A stretch of 64,000 nt of DNA from Crocinitomicaceae bacterium (GCA_023957475.1 JAMLHA010000003.1:1-64000); one strand, 5' to 3'. Positions 36,618 to 44,718 are shown, counted from the stretch's first letter. Program-made: numbers and translations. The notes: generated by a model from the letters alone, not told the origin.

Positions 36618-38588
36618 CTAATTCCTACCCAAAGCTTCAGCAAATTTTAAGCGTATTTTTTCTAAAAATATTTTTTCATTCAATAAAAACAAAAGTTCTT
36701 CTTCTGGCAACTCTTCAGATGCTATTTTTTGTTGAATTTCTGTAATTTGCTTGGTGATGTTATAAAATTTAAAGGCATAAATAGCACTTGGAACTGCTTT
36801 ATCCAACTTATCTATATCTTTTGACGTGTCAATTCGGTGTTTCAATAACCAATTGCTACTTATCTCCTGTTCGTTGGCCTCAATATCACAAATTAACTGA
36901 ACAATTTCTTGGTCTTCCATTCTCTTAAGGAACGAAGATTTATACAACTCATTATTTGCCAATCCTTCTGCGTACAATTGGTATATTTTTGCAAATAAAG
37001 GTGTTTCAAATGTTAATTCATCATTCTCCAATTCATCACAAATGTATTGAATAACTGAAACTTCCACTTCTGTTTTAACACCATTTGCATCAATTACTGG
37101 TGCAATAGTAGCAACAGCACCATACAAAACCATTAGTCGAATCAATTCATATTCTTCTTGAATAATAGATACCAATTCATTGGAAGAAACTTGATTTATT
37201 TGCTCTACTCCTTCATGTTGAACAGGAATTTCAATCGGTAATTCTCGAATTCCAGGTTCATTTAATTCTTTGGCTAAATTATTCTTTCTAATTTTTAATA
37301 ATTCTGCATTTAAAATAGTTTCTTGAATTTGAAATTCAGCCGCTATTTTTTGTGTGAAAATGGTACGTGTTATTGAATCTGGAATCAAACCAACTGAATG
37401 CACAATATCTTTAATCAATTCCGCTCTTTTTAAAGGATCATCAGCACTGTCTTTCAGCAAAATATCCGCTTTGAAAGATATAAAATCTTGTGTATGTTCT
37501 TGTATGTAGTTTTCCAGCTCTGTACTTCCTACTTTTTTGGAATATGAATCTGGATCTTCACCATCTGGAAACAAAACAACTTTTACATTCAATCCTTCTT
37601 GCAAAATCAAATCGATTCCTCTAAATGATGCTTTTATCCCAGCAGCATCTCCATCGTATAAAATAGTGATATTATTTGTATATCGACGAATCAAGCGAAT
37701 TTGTTCTTTGGTTAGTGACGTACCAGATGAAGCAACAACATTTTGTATTCCAGCCTGATACATACTAATCACATCCGAATAACCTTCACATAAAAAGCAA
37801 TTATCGTGCTTTATAATTTCACCTTTGGAGAAAAACAATCCATAGAGAATCTCACTCTTATTGTAAATAATACTTTCGGGTGAATTAAAATATTTAGCAA
37901 TCTTTTTATCCGTAAACAGCGTTCTCCCACCAAAACCAAGTACACGACCAGATATGGAATGAATGGGGAACATAACGCGACCACGAAAAAAGTCAAAATG
38001 ACGTTCGTCTTTTGATTTAACTAGCCCAACTTTTTCTAAATAGTCAAGCTTATAGCCTTTTTTTAATGCTGCTTCGGTGAAATCATTACCTGAGTTCAAG
38101 CAATATCCCAATTGAAACTTTTCAATGATATCTGGACGAAATCCTCTTTCTATAAAATAAGAATATCCTACCGATTTTCCTTCTTCGGATTCAGTAATAT
38201 TCTTTTTAAAATACTCTTTCGCAAACTCATTGATAATGTATAAACTCTCACGCTCAGAAATTACCGATTGCTCTTCTTCGGTTAACTCCTTTTCTTCTGG
38301 CAATTGAATTCCATACTTATCCGCCAACCAACGAAGCGCTTCTGGGTAGGAAAAATGTTCTTTTTCCATCAAAAAAGTGACAACCGTACCTCCTTTCCCC
38401 GTAGAAAAACACTTAAAAATCTGCTTTGCTGGAGAAACAACAAAAGAAGGTGTCTTTTCATCCGTAAATGGAGATAGACCTTTGAGATTGGAGCCGGCTC
38501 TTTTTAGATTCACAAACTCACCTATCACCTCCTCAATGCGAGCAGTTTGCATAATATCATCAATAATATGAGGAGGAATTCTTGACAT
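36618..38588 (-). CDS. dnaG: DNA primase
   Basis: 656 residues. Makes RNA primers at the replication fork. Order: N-terminal CHC2-like domain (1-100), catalytic core with EGYSDVISMYQAGIQNVVAS and the Toprim acidic motif ILYDGDAAGIKA, and a C-terminal helicase-binding region. The CHC2 zinc site is degenerate: the usual CxxH and CxxC ligands read S39, T42, C60 and T63, so only one of four remains. This loss is characteristic of Flavobacteriales DnaG as I recall. A -7 box lies 14 nt upstream of the ATG. Confidence 0.95.
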   Translation of the reverse strand: MSRIPPHIIDDIMQTARIEEVIGEFVNLKRAGSNLKGLSPFTDEKTPSFVVSPAKQIFKCFSTGKGGTVVTFLMEKEHFSYPEALRWLADKYGIQLPEEKELTEEEQSVISERESLYIINEFAKEYFKKNITESEEGKSVGYSYFIERGFRPDIIEKFQLGYCLNSGNDFTEAALKKGYKLDYLEKVGLVKSKDERHFDFFRGRVMFPIHSISGRVLGFGGRTLFTDKKIAKYFNSPESIIYNKSEILYGLFFSKGEIIKHDNCFLCEGYSDVISMYQAGIQNVVASSGTSLTKEQIRLIRRYTNNITILYDGDAAGIKASFRGIDLILQEGLNVKVVLFPDGEDPDSYSKKVGSTELENYIQEHTQDFISFKADILLKDSADDPLKRAELIKDIVHSVGLIPDSITRTIFTQKIAAEFQIQETILNAELLKIRKNNLAKELNEPGIRELPIEIPVQHEGVEQINQVSSNELVSIIQEEYELIRLMVLYGAVATIAPVIDANGVKTEVEVSVIQYICDELENDELTFETPLFAKIYQLYAEGLANNELYKSSFLKRMEDQEIVQLICDIEANEQEISSNWLLKHRIDTSKDIDKLDKAVPSAIYAFKFYNITKQITEIQQKIASEELPEEELLFLLNEKIFLEKIRLKFAEALGRN

Positions 38589-38602
38589 CTTTAATTTGCT
38601 AT

Positions 38603-38610
38603 CAAAATTA
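38603..38610 (-). promoter_or_regulatory. -7 promoter box for dnaG
   Basis: TAATTTTG on the minus strand, 14 nt before the start at 38588. Confidence 0.5.
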
Positions 38611-38644
38611 CATTATTTCTATGAAATTTAAAATGAAAAATTTA

Positions 38645-38941
38645 CTACGGAATAAAAATTCCTCGTTTTTTATTCTTTTTCATTCTTTTTTCATTCTGTT
38701 TCACCGATTTCTTTGCTTGCTTGGTTTGCAAATCCCAATGACGTTTTTTAACAGCTTCTGACTCTTTTTTAGCTGCTTTCGCTTCTGTTTTTCGTTTTTT
38801 TGCCAATTGTTTTTCAGCTTCCTCTACCGTATCTGGTGTTTTTTTTATTTTATTTGTAGCACAAGACTGCATATTTTGTAGCGTAATGAATACTAAAAAG
38901 AAGAAAAGCAACGTTTTTAGAAAAGAATATAAATAATTCAT
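38645..38941 (-). CDS. Small lysine-rich lipoprotein
   Basis: 98 residues. A hydrophobic N-terminus followed by LQNMQSC gives a plausible lipobox (Cys27). The mature part is about 70 residues, nearly one third Lys, predicted as a continuous charged helix (EEAEKQLAKKRKTEAKAAKK and on), ending KKNKKRGIFIP. Family not recognised; similar Lys-rich small lipoproteins occur in Bacteroidota. The start codon is 26 bp from that of the divergent lipoprotein gene at 38968. Confidence 0.6.
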   Translation of the reverse strand: MNYLYSFLKTLLFFFLVFITLQNMQSCATNKIKKTPDTVEEAEKQLAKKRKTEAKAAKKESEAVKKRHWDLQTKQAKKSVKQNEKRMKKNKKRGIFIP

Positions 38942-38948
38942 ATTTTTG
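38941..38948 (+). promoter_or_regulatory. -7 promoter box for gene at 38968
   Basis: TATTTTTG, 19 nt before the ATG; it overlaps the first base of the divergent gene. Confidence 0.5.
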
Positions 38949-38967
38949 TAATATAGCTTTTAACGCA

Positions 38968-39396
38968 ATGAAATTACCAATTATTTTTACTTTATTGATA
39001 GTTTTTCTTGTAAGTTCAACTTCTTGCAAGAAAAATAAATTACATCCAGTATTAAGTATCCCATTTGATATTACAATCGACATCAATCTTCCTACTTATA
39101 GTAATTTGACTGGTGTTGGTGGTTATGCCTATGTTACCGGTGGAGTTAAGGGAATTATTGTTTACAGAAGAAGCTTGGGAGAATTTGTTGCTTTTGATAG
39201 AAAATCACCTGCTGATGAAGGGAATTGCGAAAAACCTCTAGAAACAAATGCTGATAATTTTTTGGAATTAGATGATTTATGCACCGGAGCAAAATTTTCG
39301 TTATTTGACGGGGCTCCTATTTCTGGTTCCGAATTTGGGCTACGCATGTATGCTGTTGCTTTTGATGGAAATTCAACTTTAAGGATTTACAATTAG
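38968..39396 (+). CDS. Rieske-like lipoprotein lacking cluster ligands
   Basis: 142 residues. Lipoprotein signal MKLPIIFTLLIVFLVSSTSC (Cys20). The body GGYAYVTGGVKGIIVYRRSL, VAFDRKSPADEGNC, LCTGAKFSLFDGAPISGSEF and a final LRMYAVAFDGNSTLRIY follows the layout of small Rieske-fold lipoproteins of Bacteroidota. Rieske proteins hold 2Fe-2S with CxH and CxxH; here cysteines remain (NC, LC) but the histidines are absent, so no cluster is expected. Fold assignment is from remembered pattern only. Divergent from the Lys-rich lipoprotein; ends before a hairpin shared with dps. Confidence 0.6.
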   Translation: MKLPIIFTLLIVFLVSSTSCKKNKLHPVLSIPFDITIDINLPTYSNLTGVGGYAYVTGGVKGIIVYRRSLGEFVAFDRKSPADEGNCEKPLETNADNFLELDDLCTGAKFSLFDGAPISGSEFGLRMYAVAFDGNSTLRIYN

Positions 39397-39426
39397 ATAT
39401 TGAGTATATCTTACCCTCTTAAAATC

Positions 39427-39455
39427 AACCTGAGATTTTGTGTTAATCTCAGGTT
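39427..39455. terminator. Hairpin between convergent lipoprotein and dps genes
   Basis: AACCTGAGATT and AATCTCAGGTT pair over 11 bp with a 7-base loop. The outer AACCTGAG/CTCAGGTT equals the tip of the foldback element ends elsewhere in this window, but nothing else matches. Placement suits a terminator. Confidence 0.6.
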
Positions 39456-39475
39456 AATTTAACAAAAATATCCAG

Positions 39476-39922
39476 TTACTTATTCAACCATGCTTTGAGC
39501 ATCCATTTTTCTTTTTCCTTTTCGCGAATTAAATCACTCATCAATGCGCTAGTTCCTTCATCATTTATAGCAGATGCCATTGACAAAACAATTTTCTCTT
39601 GATCCAAAAGTGTTTTTTGTGTTGTTAAAACATACTCAACACCTTTTTTTCCATCATGTGTAATTGTCAATTCTTTAATTTCACTAGCTTTTAAGTAACC
39701 TGAAAAAGTAGAAATTGGTTGCATTTCTAATGTCAACAAACGCTCTGCCAATTCATCAATAATTTCTGCTGTTCGTGTGTACCACTCTTCATATTTCACA
39801 TGCAATTCAAAAAAGTTCTCACCTTTTATATTCCAATGCAAAGAGCGTAAGTTTTGATAATGCAATTGATAATCAGACAATAATTTATTTAATTCACTTT
39901 CGTATTTCACATCTTTTTTCAT
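39476..39922 (-). CDS. dps: Dps family ferritin-like protein
   Basis: 148 residues. Four-helix Dps: first helix with LHYQNLRSLHWNIKG, second with ELHVKYEEWYTRTAEIIDEL, supplying the inter-subunit ferroxidase His/Asp/Glu ligands (His of LHW, Asp and Glu of EIIDELAE). Dps forms dodecamers that store iron oxidised by peroxide and protect DNA. The short N-terminus has few lysines, so DNA binding is uncertain. Divergently transcribed from the OxyR-type regulator 71 bp away, with a -7 box 22 nt before its start. Confidence 0.94.
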   Translation of the reverse strand: MKKDVKYESELNKLLSDYQLHYQNLRSLHWNIKGENFFELHVKYEEWYTRTAEIIDELAERLLTLEMQPISTFSGYLKASEIKELTITHDGKKGVEYVLTTQKTLLDQEKIVLSMASAINDEGTSALMSDLIREKEKEKWMLKAWLNK

Positions 39923-39944
39923 AATTCTTATTTTTTTATTTATC

Positions 39945-39952
39945 CAAAGGTA
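39945..39952 (-). promoter_or_regulatory. -7 promoter box for dps
   Basis: TACCTTTG on the minus strand, in the 71-bp dps-oxyR intergenic region, where an OxyR site is also expected. Confidence 0.6.
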
Positions 39953-39993
39953 ATAAAATTTGCTCTATAGTTTTTATTGATTATATTTATACC

Positions 39994-40929
39994 ATGATAG
40001 AAAACTATTATAACATAACACCTCAACAGATAAATTATATCATTGAGTTGAACAATGAACGCAATTTTCAGCGTGCTAGTGAAAAGTGCTTTGTAACACA
40101 GCCAACATTGTCTATGCAGATTAAAAAAGTGGAAGAGCTACTCGGTTTTAGTATTTTTGAACGTTCAAAAAATCCTATTGAATTAACCAAAGAAGGGGAA
40201 GATTTGATTCAGATACTCAAAGACATTCAGACTGAATATAGTCGTATCACTACATTGGCTCAAAAAATAAGTGGAAATCACATAGAATCGTTAAGAATCG
40301 CAATAATACCAACCATTAGCACTTATTTGATAACCGATGTATTTGAAACCATCCGCAAGACAAACCCACAATTACAACTTTATATTGAGGAATTAAAATC
40401 TGAAGATTTAATTGTTGCAATGGACGAGGGTTTATTTGATGTTGGCATTATGGCAGGTCCACAAATCAGTCGAAGAATGCGCACCATTCACTTGTTTCAA
40501 GAAGAAATTTTAATATACTATCCCGAAGGAAATGGGGATACTATTTCACCAAAAGAAATAGACTCTGTGCAACCGTGGTTATTGAGCAAGGGAAATTGTT
40601 TGAGAACACAGATGGTCAACTTCTGTGGCATCAACGATAAAAATGACACTCACCAATGGAATTACATTGGAGGAAACCTTGATATTTTAATAAAAATGGT
40701 TGATTTAAATGGAGGTTACACCTTGATACCTGAGAATTACACTTTTCAATCAACTGGTAAAAAGCATTTATACGATCGCGACACGAAAGAATATCCTGCT
40801 CGTCAAGTTATAGCTTTAACACCAATAAAATCGTCCAAAAAGGAAAGTATTGACACATTAATCAGTATCATTCAAAGTCATTACAACACAAAGAAAAGAG
40901 ATGATTTTCGTATTTTAGATTGGAAATAA
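39994..40929 (+). CDS. oxyR: OxyR-type LysR peroxide-sensing regulator
   Basis: 311 residues. LysR winged helix at the N-terminus (RNFQRASEKCFVTQPTLSMQ), and a C-terminal sensor domain with the redox pair Cys202 and Cys211 in GNCLRTQMVNFCG. The C-x8-C spacing and CLR context equal Cys199/Cys208 of E. coli OxyR, which form a disulfide with H2O2. It is divergent from dps, a classic OxyR target. The start ATG follows a weaker -7-like TATATTTA (39982-39989). The recR start lies 13 nt after its stop. Confidence 0.92.
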   Translation: MIENYYNITPQQINYIIELNNERNFQRASEKCFVTQPTLSMQIKKVEELLGFSIFERSKNPIELTKEGEDLIQILKDIQTEYSRITTLAQKISGNHIESLRIAIIPTISTYLITDVFETIRKTNPQLQLYIEELKSEDLIVAMDEGLFDVGIMAGPQISRRMRTIHLFQEEILIYYPEGNGDTISPKEIDSVQPWLLSKGNCLRTQMVNFCGINDKNDTHQWNYIGGNLDILIKMVDLNGGYTLIPENYTFQSTGKKHLYDRDTKEYPARQVIALTPIKSSKKESIDTLISIIQSHYNTKKRDDFRILDWK

Positions 40930-40930
40930 A

Positions 40931-40938
40931 TACATTTG
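40931..40938 (+). promoter_or_regulatory. -7 promoter box for recR
   Basis: TACATTTG with only 4 nt to the GTG start codon, in the 13-bp oxyR-recR gap. A leaderless recR transcript is implied. Confidence 0.5.
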
Positions 40939-40942
40939 CACT

Positions 40943-41554
40943 GTGAATATTCCTTCCAAACACTTAGAAAATGTTGTAGAACAATTGGCTTCCTTACCAG
41001 GCATTGGTAAACGGACTGCTTTGCGATTGGCACTTCACCTATTTAACCGATCAAAAGATGAAATAGAAACATTTGCACATGCTTTTTTGGAAATGAAAGA
41101 ATATGTAAAAAAATGTTCTTCGTGTGGAAACATCTCCGACACAGATATATGCACTATTTGTTCAAACGAAAAGAGAGATCATACAACAATATGTGTAGTT
41201 GAAGACATACGCGATATTTTAGCAATTGAAGCTACCGAGTCATATAAAGGCATTTACCATGTGCTTGGAGCTATTATTTCACCAATGGACGGTATTGGTC
41301 CCAATGATTTAAATATTGACTCACTGATTAAAAAAGTTGAAACTGGTCAGGTGCATGAAATCATATTTGCATTGAGTGCAACAATGGAAGGAGATACTAC
41401 CAATTTTTATTTGTATAAAAAACTCAGTCCTTTTTCTGCTCAAATCACCTCGCTATCAAGAGGAGTTTCTATTGGTTCTGAACTTCAATATGCCGATGAG
41501 ATTACCTTAAGTCGTTCCATCATCAACCGGCAACCATTTAAAGTTCAAATTTGA
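40943..41554 (+). CDS. recR: Recombination protein RecR
   Basis: 203 residues. Helix-hairpin-helix LPGIGKRTALRLALHL, a four-cysteine zinc finger (Cys58, 61, 70, 73 in CSSC...CTIC), and a Toprim domain with CVVEDIRDILAIEAT and a C-terminal SRGVSIGSELQYADEITLSRS Walker-B-like segment. RecR with RecO/RecF loads RecA at gaps. GTG start gives VNIPSKHLENVVEQLASLPG, matching family N-termini exactly, so the non-ATG start is well supported. Confidence 0.96.
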   Translation: MNIPSKHLENVVEQLASLPGIGKRTALRLALHLFNRSKDEIETFAHAFLEMKEYVKKCSSCGNISDTDICTICSNEKRDHTTICVVEDIRDILAIEATESYKGIYHVLGAIISPMDGIGPNDLNIDSLIKKVETGQVHEIIFALSATMEGDTTNFYLYKKLSPFSAQITSLSRGVSIGSELQYADEITLSRSIINRQPFKVQI

Positions 41555-41574
41555 TTTATTTTAAACAAATTTAT

Positions 41575-41582
41575 TAGATTTG
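41575..41582 (+). promoter_or_regulatory. -7 promoter box for mscL
   Basis: TAGATTTG, 21 nt before the ATG. Confidence 0.6.
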
Positions 41583-41603
41583 CATTTTTAAAAACCTACA
41601 AAT

Positions 41604-41996
41604 ATGTTAAAAGAATTTAGAGATTTTATATTACGTGGAAACGTAATTGATTTAGCTGTTGCGGTTGTAATTGGAGCTGCATTTAATGCAATTGTTTCAT
41701 CAATGGTTGCTGACATTATCACCCCATTGTTACTTAACCCTGTAATGAAAGCTTCTGGAGCTGAAAACTTAGAAGGATTAGGATGGAATGGTATGCTATA
41801 CGGTAAGTTTATCGCTACAGTTATTAACTTCATCGTAGTTGGTTTTGTTTTATTCATGGTTATTAAAATGATGAATAAATTACAAAATTTAAAGAAAAAG
41901 AAAGGTGCTGATGTGGATGAAGATGAAACACCAACTCCACCAACAAAAGATCAAGAATTATTGACAGAAATTAGAGATTTGTTAAAAAATAAATAA
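41604..41996 (+). CDS. mscL: Large-conductance mechanosensitive channel
   Basis: 130 residues. N-terminal EFRDFILRGNVIDLAVAVVI and the pore helix GAAFNAIVSSMVADIITPLL are unmistakable for MscL; a second helix and a charged C-terminal bundle (LLTEIRDLLKNK) follow. A pentameric emergency valve for osmotic downshock in the inner membrane. Has its own promoter and a strong terminator. Confidence 0.97.
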   Translation: MLKEFRDFILRGNVIDLAVAVVIGAAFNAIVSSMVADIITPLLLNPVMKASGAENLEGLGWNGMLYGKFIATVINFIVVGFVLFMVIKMMNKLQNLKKKKGADVDEDETPTPPTKDQELLTEIRDLLKNK

Positions 41997-42008
41997 TCAA
42001 ATACATCC

Positions 42009-42048
42009 AAAAAGAGAGTGATTATTTAATTTAATCACTCTTTTTTTT
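42009..42048 (+). terminator. Terminator of mscL
   Basis: GAGTGATTA and TAATCACTC pair, extended by A-run/T-run, then a long run of Ts. Confidence 0.9.
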
Positions 42049-42117
42049 TTATTTTTTTTGTTAGAAAAAAGAAATAGTTTATATTCGTTCCCAAATAATT
42101 AGTGTTTAACATAAATA

Positions 42118-42855
42118 ATGATTACAATTTTTGTAGCCAAACTAGACTTTGGCGTTACTGAAAATGAATTGCTTGAGTTATTTAAACAGTATGGAACTGT
42201 AGCTAAAGTAACGGTAGCAAAAGATAAGGAAACTAACAAATCAAGGGGGTTTGCTTTTGTAGAAATGCCTAATAAAGAACAAGCATTAAGTGCAATTGAT
42301 TCTCTCGATGGTTATAGTTTTAATGGTAGAAAATGTGCTGTTAAAGAAGCAGAAAATAGAGCAAATAACTCATCTTCTGATCAACGTAACAATCCAAACA
42401 AACGTTTTGATAACAATAGAACGAATCGGGAGGACAATAAATTCAAACCTCGTTCTGAAGAAAAAACAGAAAGAAATGTAAAAGCACCTTCCTCTGATGG
42501 TGACGATGAAGTTCCGTTTATTGAAGCTGATTCATTAACATTAAAGGATAAGCCAAATCCAATCAAAAAGAAAAAGGAAGAAAAACCAAAATCTTTTGAC
42601 AATACTGCTGATGGAAAAAATAAAAAGCAGAAAATGGATGCTTACCGAAAAAGTGGTAAAGACAATCTTCAATTTGAAGATGACGAAGACGAAGATTTTG
42701 ATTTATTTGGTAGAGATCAAGAAGAGCTAGACGAAGACGATTACAAAAAATACCTCATCAATAGTGACGAAGAGGAAGAAGAATGGGAAGATGACGAAGA
42801 ATGGGAAGACGATGATGAAGAGTGGGAAGACGATGAATGGGATGATGAAGATTAA
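42118..42855 (+). CDS. RRM-type RNA-binding protein with acidic repeat tail
   Basis: 245 residues. A single RRM at residues 1-77 with RNP2 IFVAKL (4-9) and RNP1 RGFAFVEM (43-50), a disordered basic and Asn-rich linker (about 80-190), and a highly acidic C-terminus (about 195-245) with repeated EEWEDD units. Small RRM proteins are common in Bacteroidota and are thought to act as RNA chaperones or Hfq substitutes. The acidic tail, with regularly spaced Trp, is unusual compared with the typical ~100-residue forms. Its own terminator follows. Confidence 0.9.
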   Translation: MITIFVAKLDFGVTENELLELFKQYGTVAKVTVAKDKETNKSRGFAFVEMPNKEQALSAIDSLDGYSFNGRKCAVKEAENRANNSSSDQRNNPNKRFDNNRTNREDNKFKPRSEEKTERNVKAPSSDGDDEVPFIEADSLTLKDKPNPIKKKKEEKPKSFDNTADGKNKKQKMDAYRKSGKDNLQFEDDEDEDFDLFGRDQEELDEDDYKKYLINSDEEEEEWEDDEEWEDDDEEWEDDEWDDED

Positions 42856-42867
42856 TTCAAAATAATT

Positions 42868-42892
42868 TAAAGCACTTTCGGGTGCTTTTTTT
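42868..42892 (+). terminator. Terminator of RRM gene
   Basis: AAAGCAC-TTTCGG-GTGCTTT followed by a T-run. Confidence 0.88.
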
Positions 42893-43035
42893 GTGCTCAA
42901 AACTTTTGTCTGAAGGCAAATGTTTAGATGCATATCCGCAAATTTCCCCTAAAAATTATTTAGCAGAGACAAAGTTCTCCCAATAAGATTTCTCCGATAA
43001 ATCGTCGAAATGTCGGGGATTTAAGTGGTAATTTG

Positions 43036-43070
43036 GGGGATAGGTGCTAGCTTGACTCGCACCTATCCCC
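43036..43070. repeat. GC-rich 12-bp inverted repeat
   Basis: GGGGATAGGTGC and GCACCTATCCCC, 11-base loop, preceded by ATTTGG as in the hairpin at 19703-19751 and like it G-rich on the plus strand. Confidence 0.7.
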
Positions 43071-43091
43071 TTTCAACATCATCATAATGCC

Positions 43092-43124
43092 ATCATTCCG
43101 ATGACGAAGCCGAGGAATCTTTTA
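43092..43124. repeat. Dispersed ATTCC/GGAAT repeat, copy 2
   Basis: ATCATTCCGA at the left and GAGGAATCTTTTA at the right equal the ends of the repeat at 152-193, around a different core. Confidence 0.5.
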
Positions 43125-43252
43125 ATTCACCAATCAATACTATGATTTGGGAAAGAAATGGATAAGCATTAATGTTTATAAATTAATTCATTGTTGATAA
43201 CTTCGTTAATAAACAATAATGTACCTTATTAAAAGTTAGCCTGCAATCTAAT

Positions 43253-43260
43253 TAAATTTG
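43253..43260 (+). promoter_or_regulatory. -7 promoter box for gene at 43282
   Basis: TAAATTTG. It overlaps an in-frame TTG at 43258, so the ATG at 43282 is the start. Confidence 0.6.
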
Positions 43261-43281
43261 TATAACATAAAATTCTATTTC

Positions 43282-43821
43282 ATGCTGGGGACTTTAATAA
43301 AAAAGAAATTATCTGACAATCAAGTAGCAAACATCTTTATTAATGCTTTGTTTGATACTATTGACAATGGTTTTCCGGAAGTTGCACAACTTATCAATGA
43401 AGATTCTGCTTTTGTCACTTCACCATCTGTTGATGCGGCTAACAACGCTGAATTTGCTTTAATTACGATCATTGGAAATTTGTCTTTCTTAGAAAATACT
43501 TTCGAACCTGAACAAGCTGCTAGAATTGAAGCTATTATTATTGAAAAACTAGCAACTATTTATCAGACTTCCACAGAAGAATTAAAAAAAACAATTTCAG
43601 AATACAAATCTTTCATTCAAAGAGTTAATCACCCATCTAAAAATATGATTTATGGAATGTCAAAAGCCATTTTTCATAAATACAAATTGAATGAGTTTCA
43701 AGATGAATATTTCAAACGTATGCAAGCACCTAATCCATTGTTCTTAAAAAGAATGGACGAAGTTGTTGCCAGTTTTATTTGGGATTGGGATTCTTTCTTT
43801 AAAAAATACCGTTTGAATTAA
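43282..43821 (+). CDS. Conserved hypothetical protein
   Basis: 179 residues from the ATG at 43282 (MLGTLIKKKLSDNQVANIFI). Soluble, mainly helical, no signal peptide. It contains SDNQVANIFINALFDTIDNG, a helical region around EPEQAARIEAIIIEKLATIY, and a Trp-rich end (FIWDWDSFFKKY). I recognise no domain. It has a promoter box of its own and overlaps the 3' end of the convergent membrane-protein gene by 4 bp. Confidence 0.75.
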   Translation: MLGTLIKKKLSDNQVANIFINALFDTIDNGFPEVAQLINEDSAFVTSPSVDAANNAEFALITIIGNLSFLENTFEPEQAARIEAIIIEKLATIYQTSTEELKKTISEYKSFIQRVNHPSKNMIYGMSKAIFHKYKLNEFQDEYFKRMQAPNPLFLKRMDEVVASFIWDWDSFFKKYRLN

Positions 43822-44411
43822 TTTTCTTTTTGAGATAACTTTTCACTGCGCACTTTTGCTTTTAAGTGCTCTTCTATCCTTTTCGTTATTAAATTAAATA
43901 GCAACGTCACTTCTTTTTCTGGAAGTTTTCTACCCATTTTTTTGATTTTCCCCATGTAATCAAAAAAGATTCTTTCACCACCATTAATCCACGGAGAAGA
44001 TTCCCAAGCATTTTGAATAGACCGATCTTTTGGAATTTCTAAACGTATTTTTTTGATGTTTTCAATGTAATAAACATTGGCTCTTCCTGCTTTTCCTATT
44101 GCGTTCTTAATTGTTAGACCAATTGAATCAATTTTCAAATTTTCTGTACCCCACATCAACCAAAAAAATGATTTTGTTACCCTATACGCATAATAAAGCC
44201 AAAACGTCATGAAAACAAAAATCATTACTTTTTCATTTTCTGATAAGTTCAAAGCAAAAAATGACCACATTATTGTGATACCAATTCCATACCACATAAA
44301 AATCCAAGCTCCCATCAACCCCGTAATCAATGGTCGTTTTTCAGGGTATATGATAATTGTTGTTTTGTTTTTATCGTCAACAACACTAATTCTTTCGCCA
44401 ATCCATTTCAT
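43818..44411 (-). CDS. Hypothetical two-TM membrane protein
   Basis: 197 residues: a short N-terminal strand region, two hydrophobic helices (about 30-55 and 62-85, with LMGAWIFMWYGIGITIMWSF and VMIFVFMTFWLYYAYRV), then a cytoplasmic domain that looks like a PH-type fold (LKIDSIGLTIKNAIGKAG, YYIENIKKIRLEI) and a charged tail. Similar small proteins occur in Bacteroidota; function unknown. Its upstream region is occupied by the first copy of the foldback element, 20 bp from the start codon. Confidence 0.7.
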   Translation of the reverse strand: MKWIGERISVVDDKNKTTIIIYPEKRPLITGLMGAWIFMWYGIGITIMWSFFALNLSENEKVMIFVFMTFWLYYAYRVTKSFFWLMWGTENLKIDSIGLTIKNAIGKAGRANVYYIENIKKIRLEIPKDRSIQNAWESSPWINGGERIFFDYMGKIKKMGRKLPEKEVTLLFNLITKRIEEHLKAKVRSEKLSQKEN

Positions 44412-44430
44412 AATGCAAAATTAATAAAAT

Positions 44431-44706
44431 AACCTGAGTTTGCTATAAAATCCCATTCAGGTTGTGAATTTTAGTTTTGATTTTTTAGGCGATTTACCGA
44501 GTAATTCCTATGTATTATGAGGTGAATTAACGAAGAAAATCCAACTAAAAACACAAAGCTAATCGAAGAAAAAAATAGTTATCACTTGAAAACATACAGT
44601 TTTGTCGTTAAAAACCCTAGAAATGACCCGCCATTCCTTCGAGTTTTTGCCTAAAACCTGTATGTTTTCAAGCGTCCTGAATAGAATTATCTATCAAACT
44701 CAGGTT
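44431..44706. mobile_element. MITE-like foldback element, copy 1 (276 bp)
   Basis: Starts AACCTGAGTTTG and ends CAAACTCAGGTT. Non-coding. A 15-bp internal hairpin (44585-44599 with 44658-44672) is perfect. The right ~160 bp differ from the copy at 51071-51344 at only about five positions; the left arm is diverged and its terminal repeat has decayed after the first 12 bases. Inserted just upstream of the gene starting at 44411. No transposase in it. Confidence 0.85.
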
Positions 44707-44718
44707 ATAACCTGAGTT
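44697..44718. repeat. 22-bp perfect palindrome at the element boundary
   Basis: The right end of the element (AACTCAGGTTA) is followed directly by its own reverse complement. This is either the remnant of a second inverted element end or a terminator for the M23 gene. Confidence 0.7.

Larger units (their letters stand above)
42893..43252. other. Intergenic stretch with repeats
   Basis: About 360 bp without a gene. It holds a GC-rich hairpin (43036-43070) and the second copy of the ATTCC/GGAAT repeat (43092-43124). Confidence 0.55.

Noticed and set aside
39427..39455. The AACCTGAG/CTCAGGTT hairpin as a further copy of the foldback element
   Set aside because: Only the outer 8 bases agree; its place between two convergent genes makes a terminator the simpler reading.
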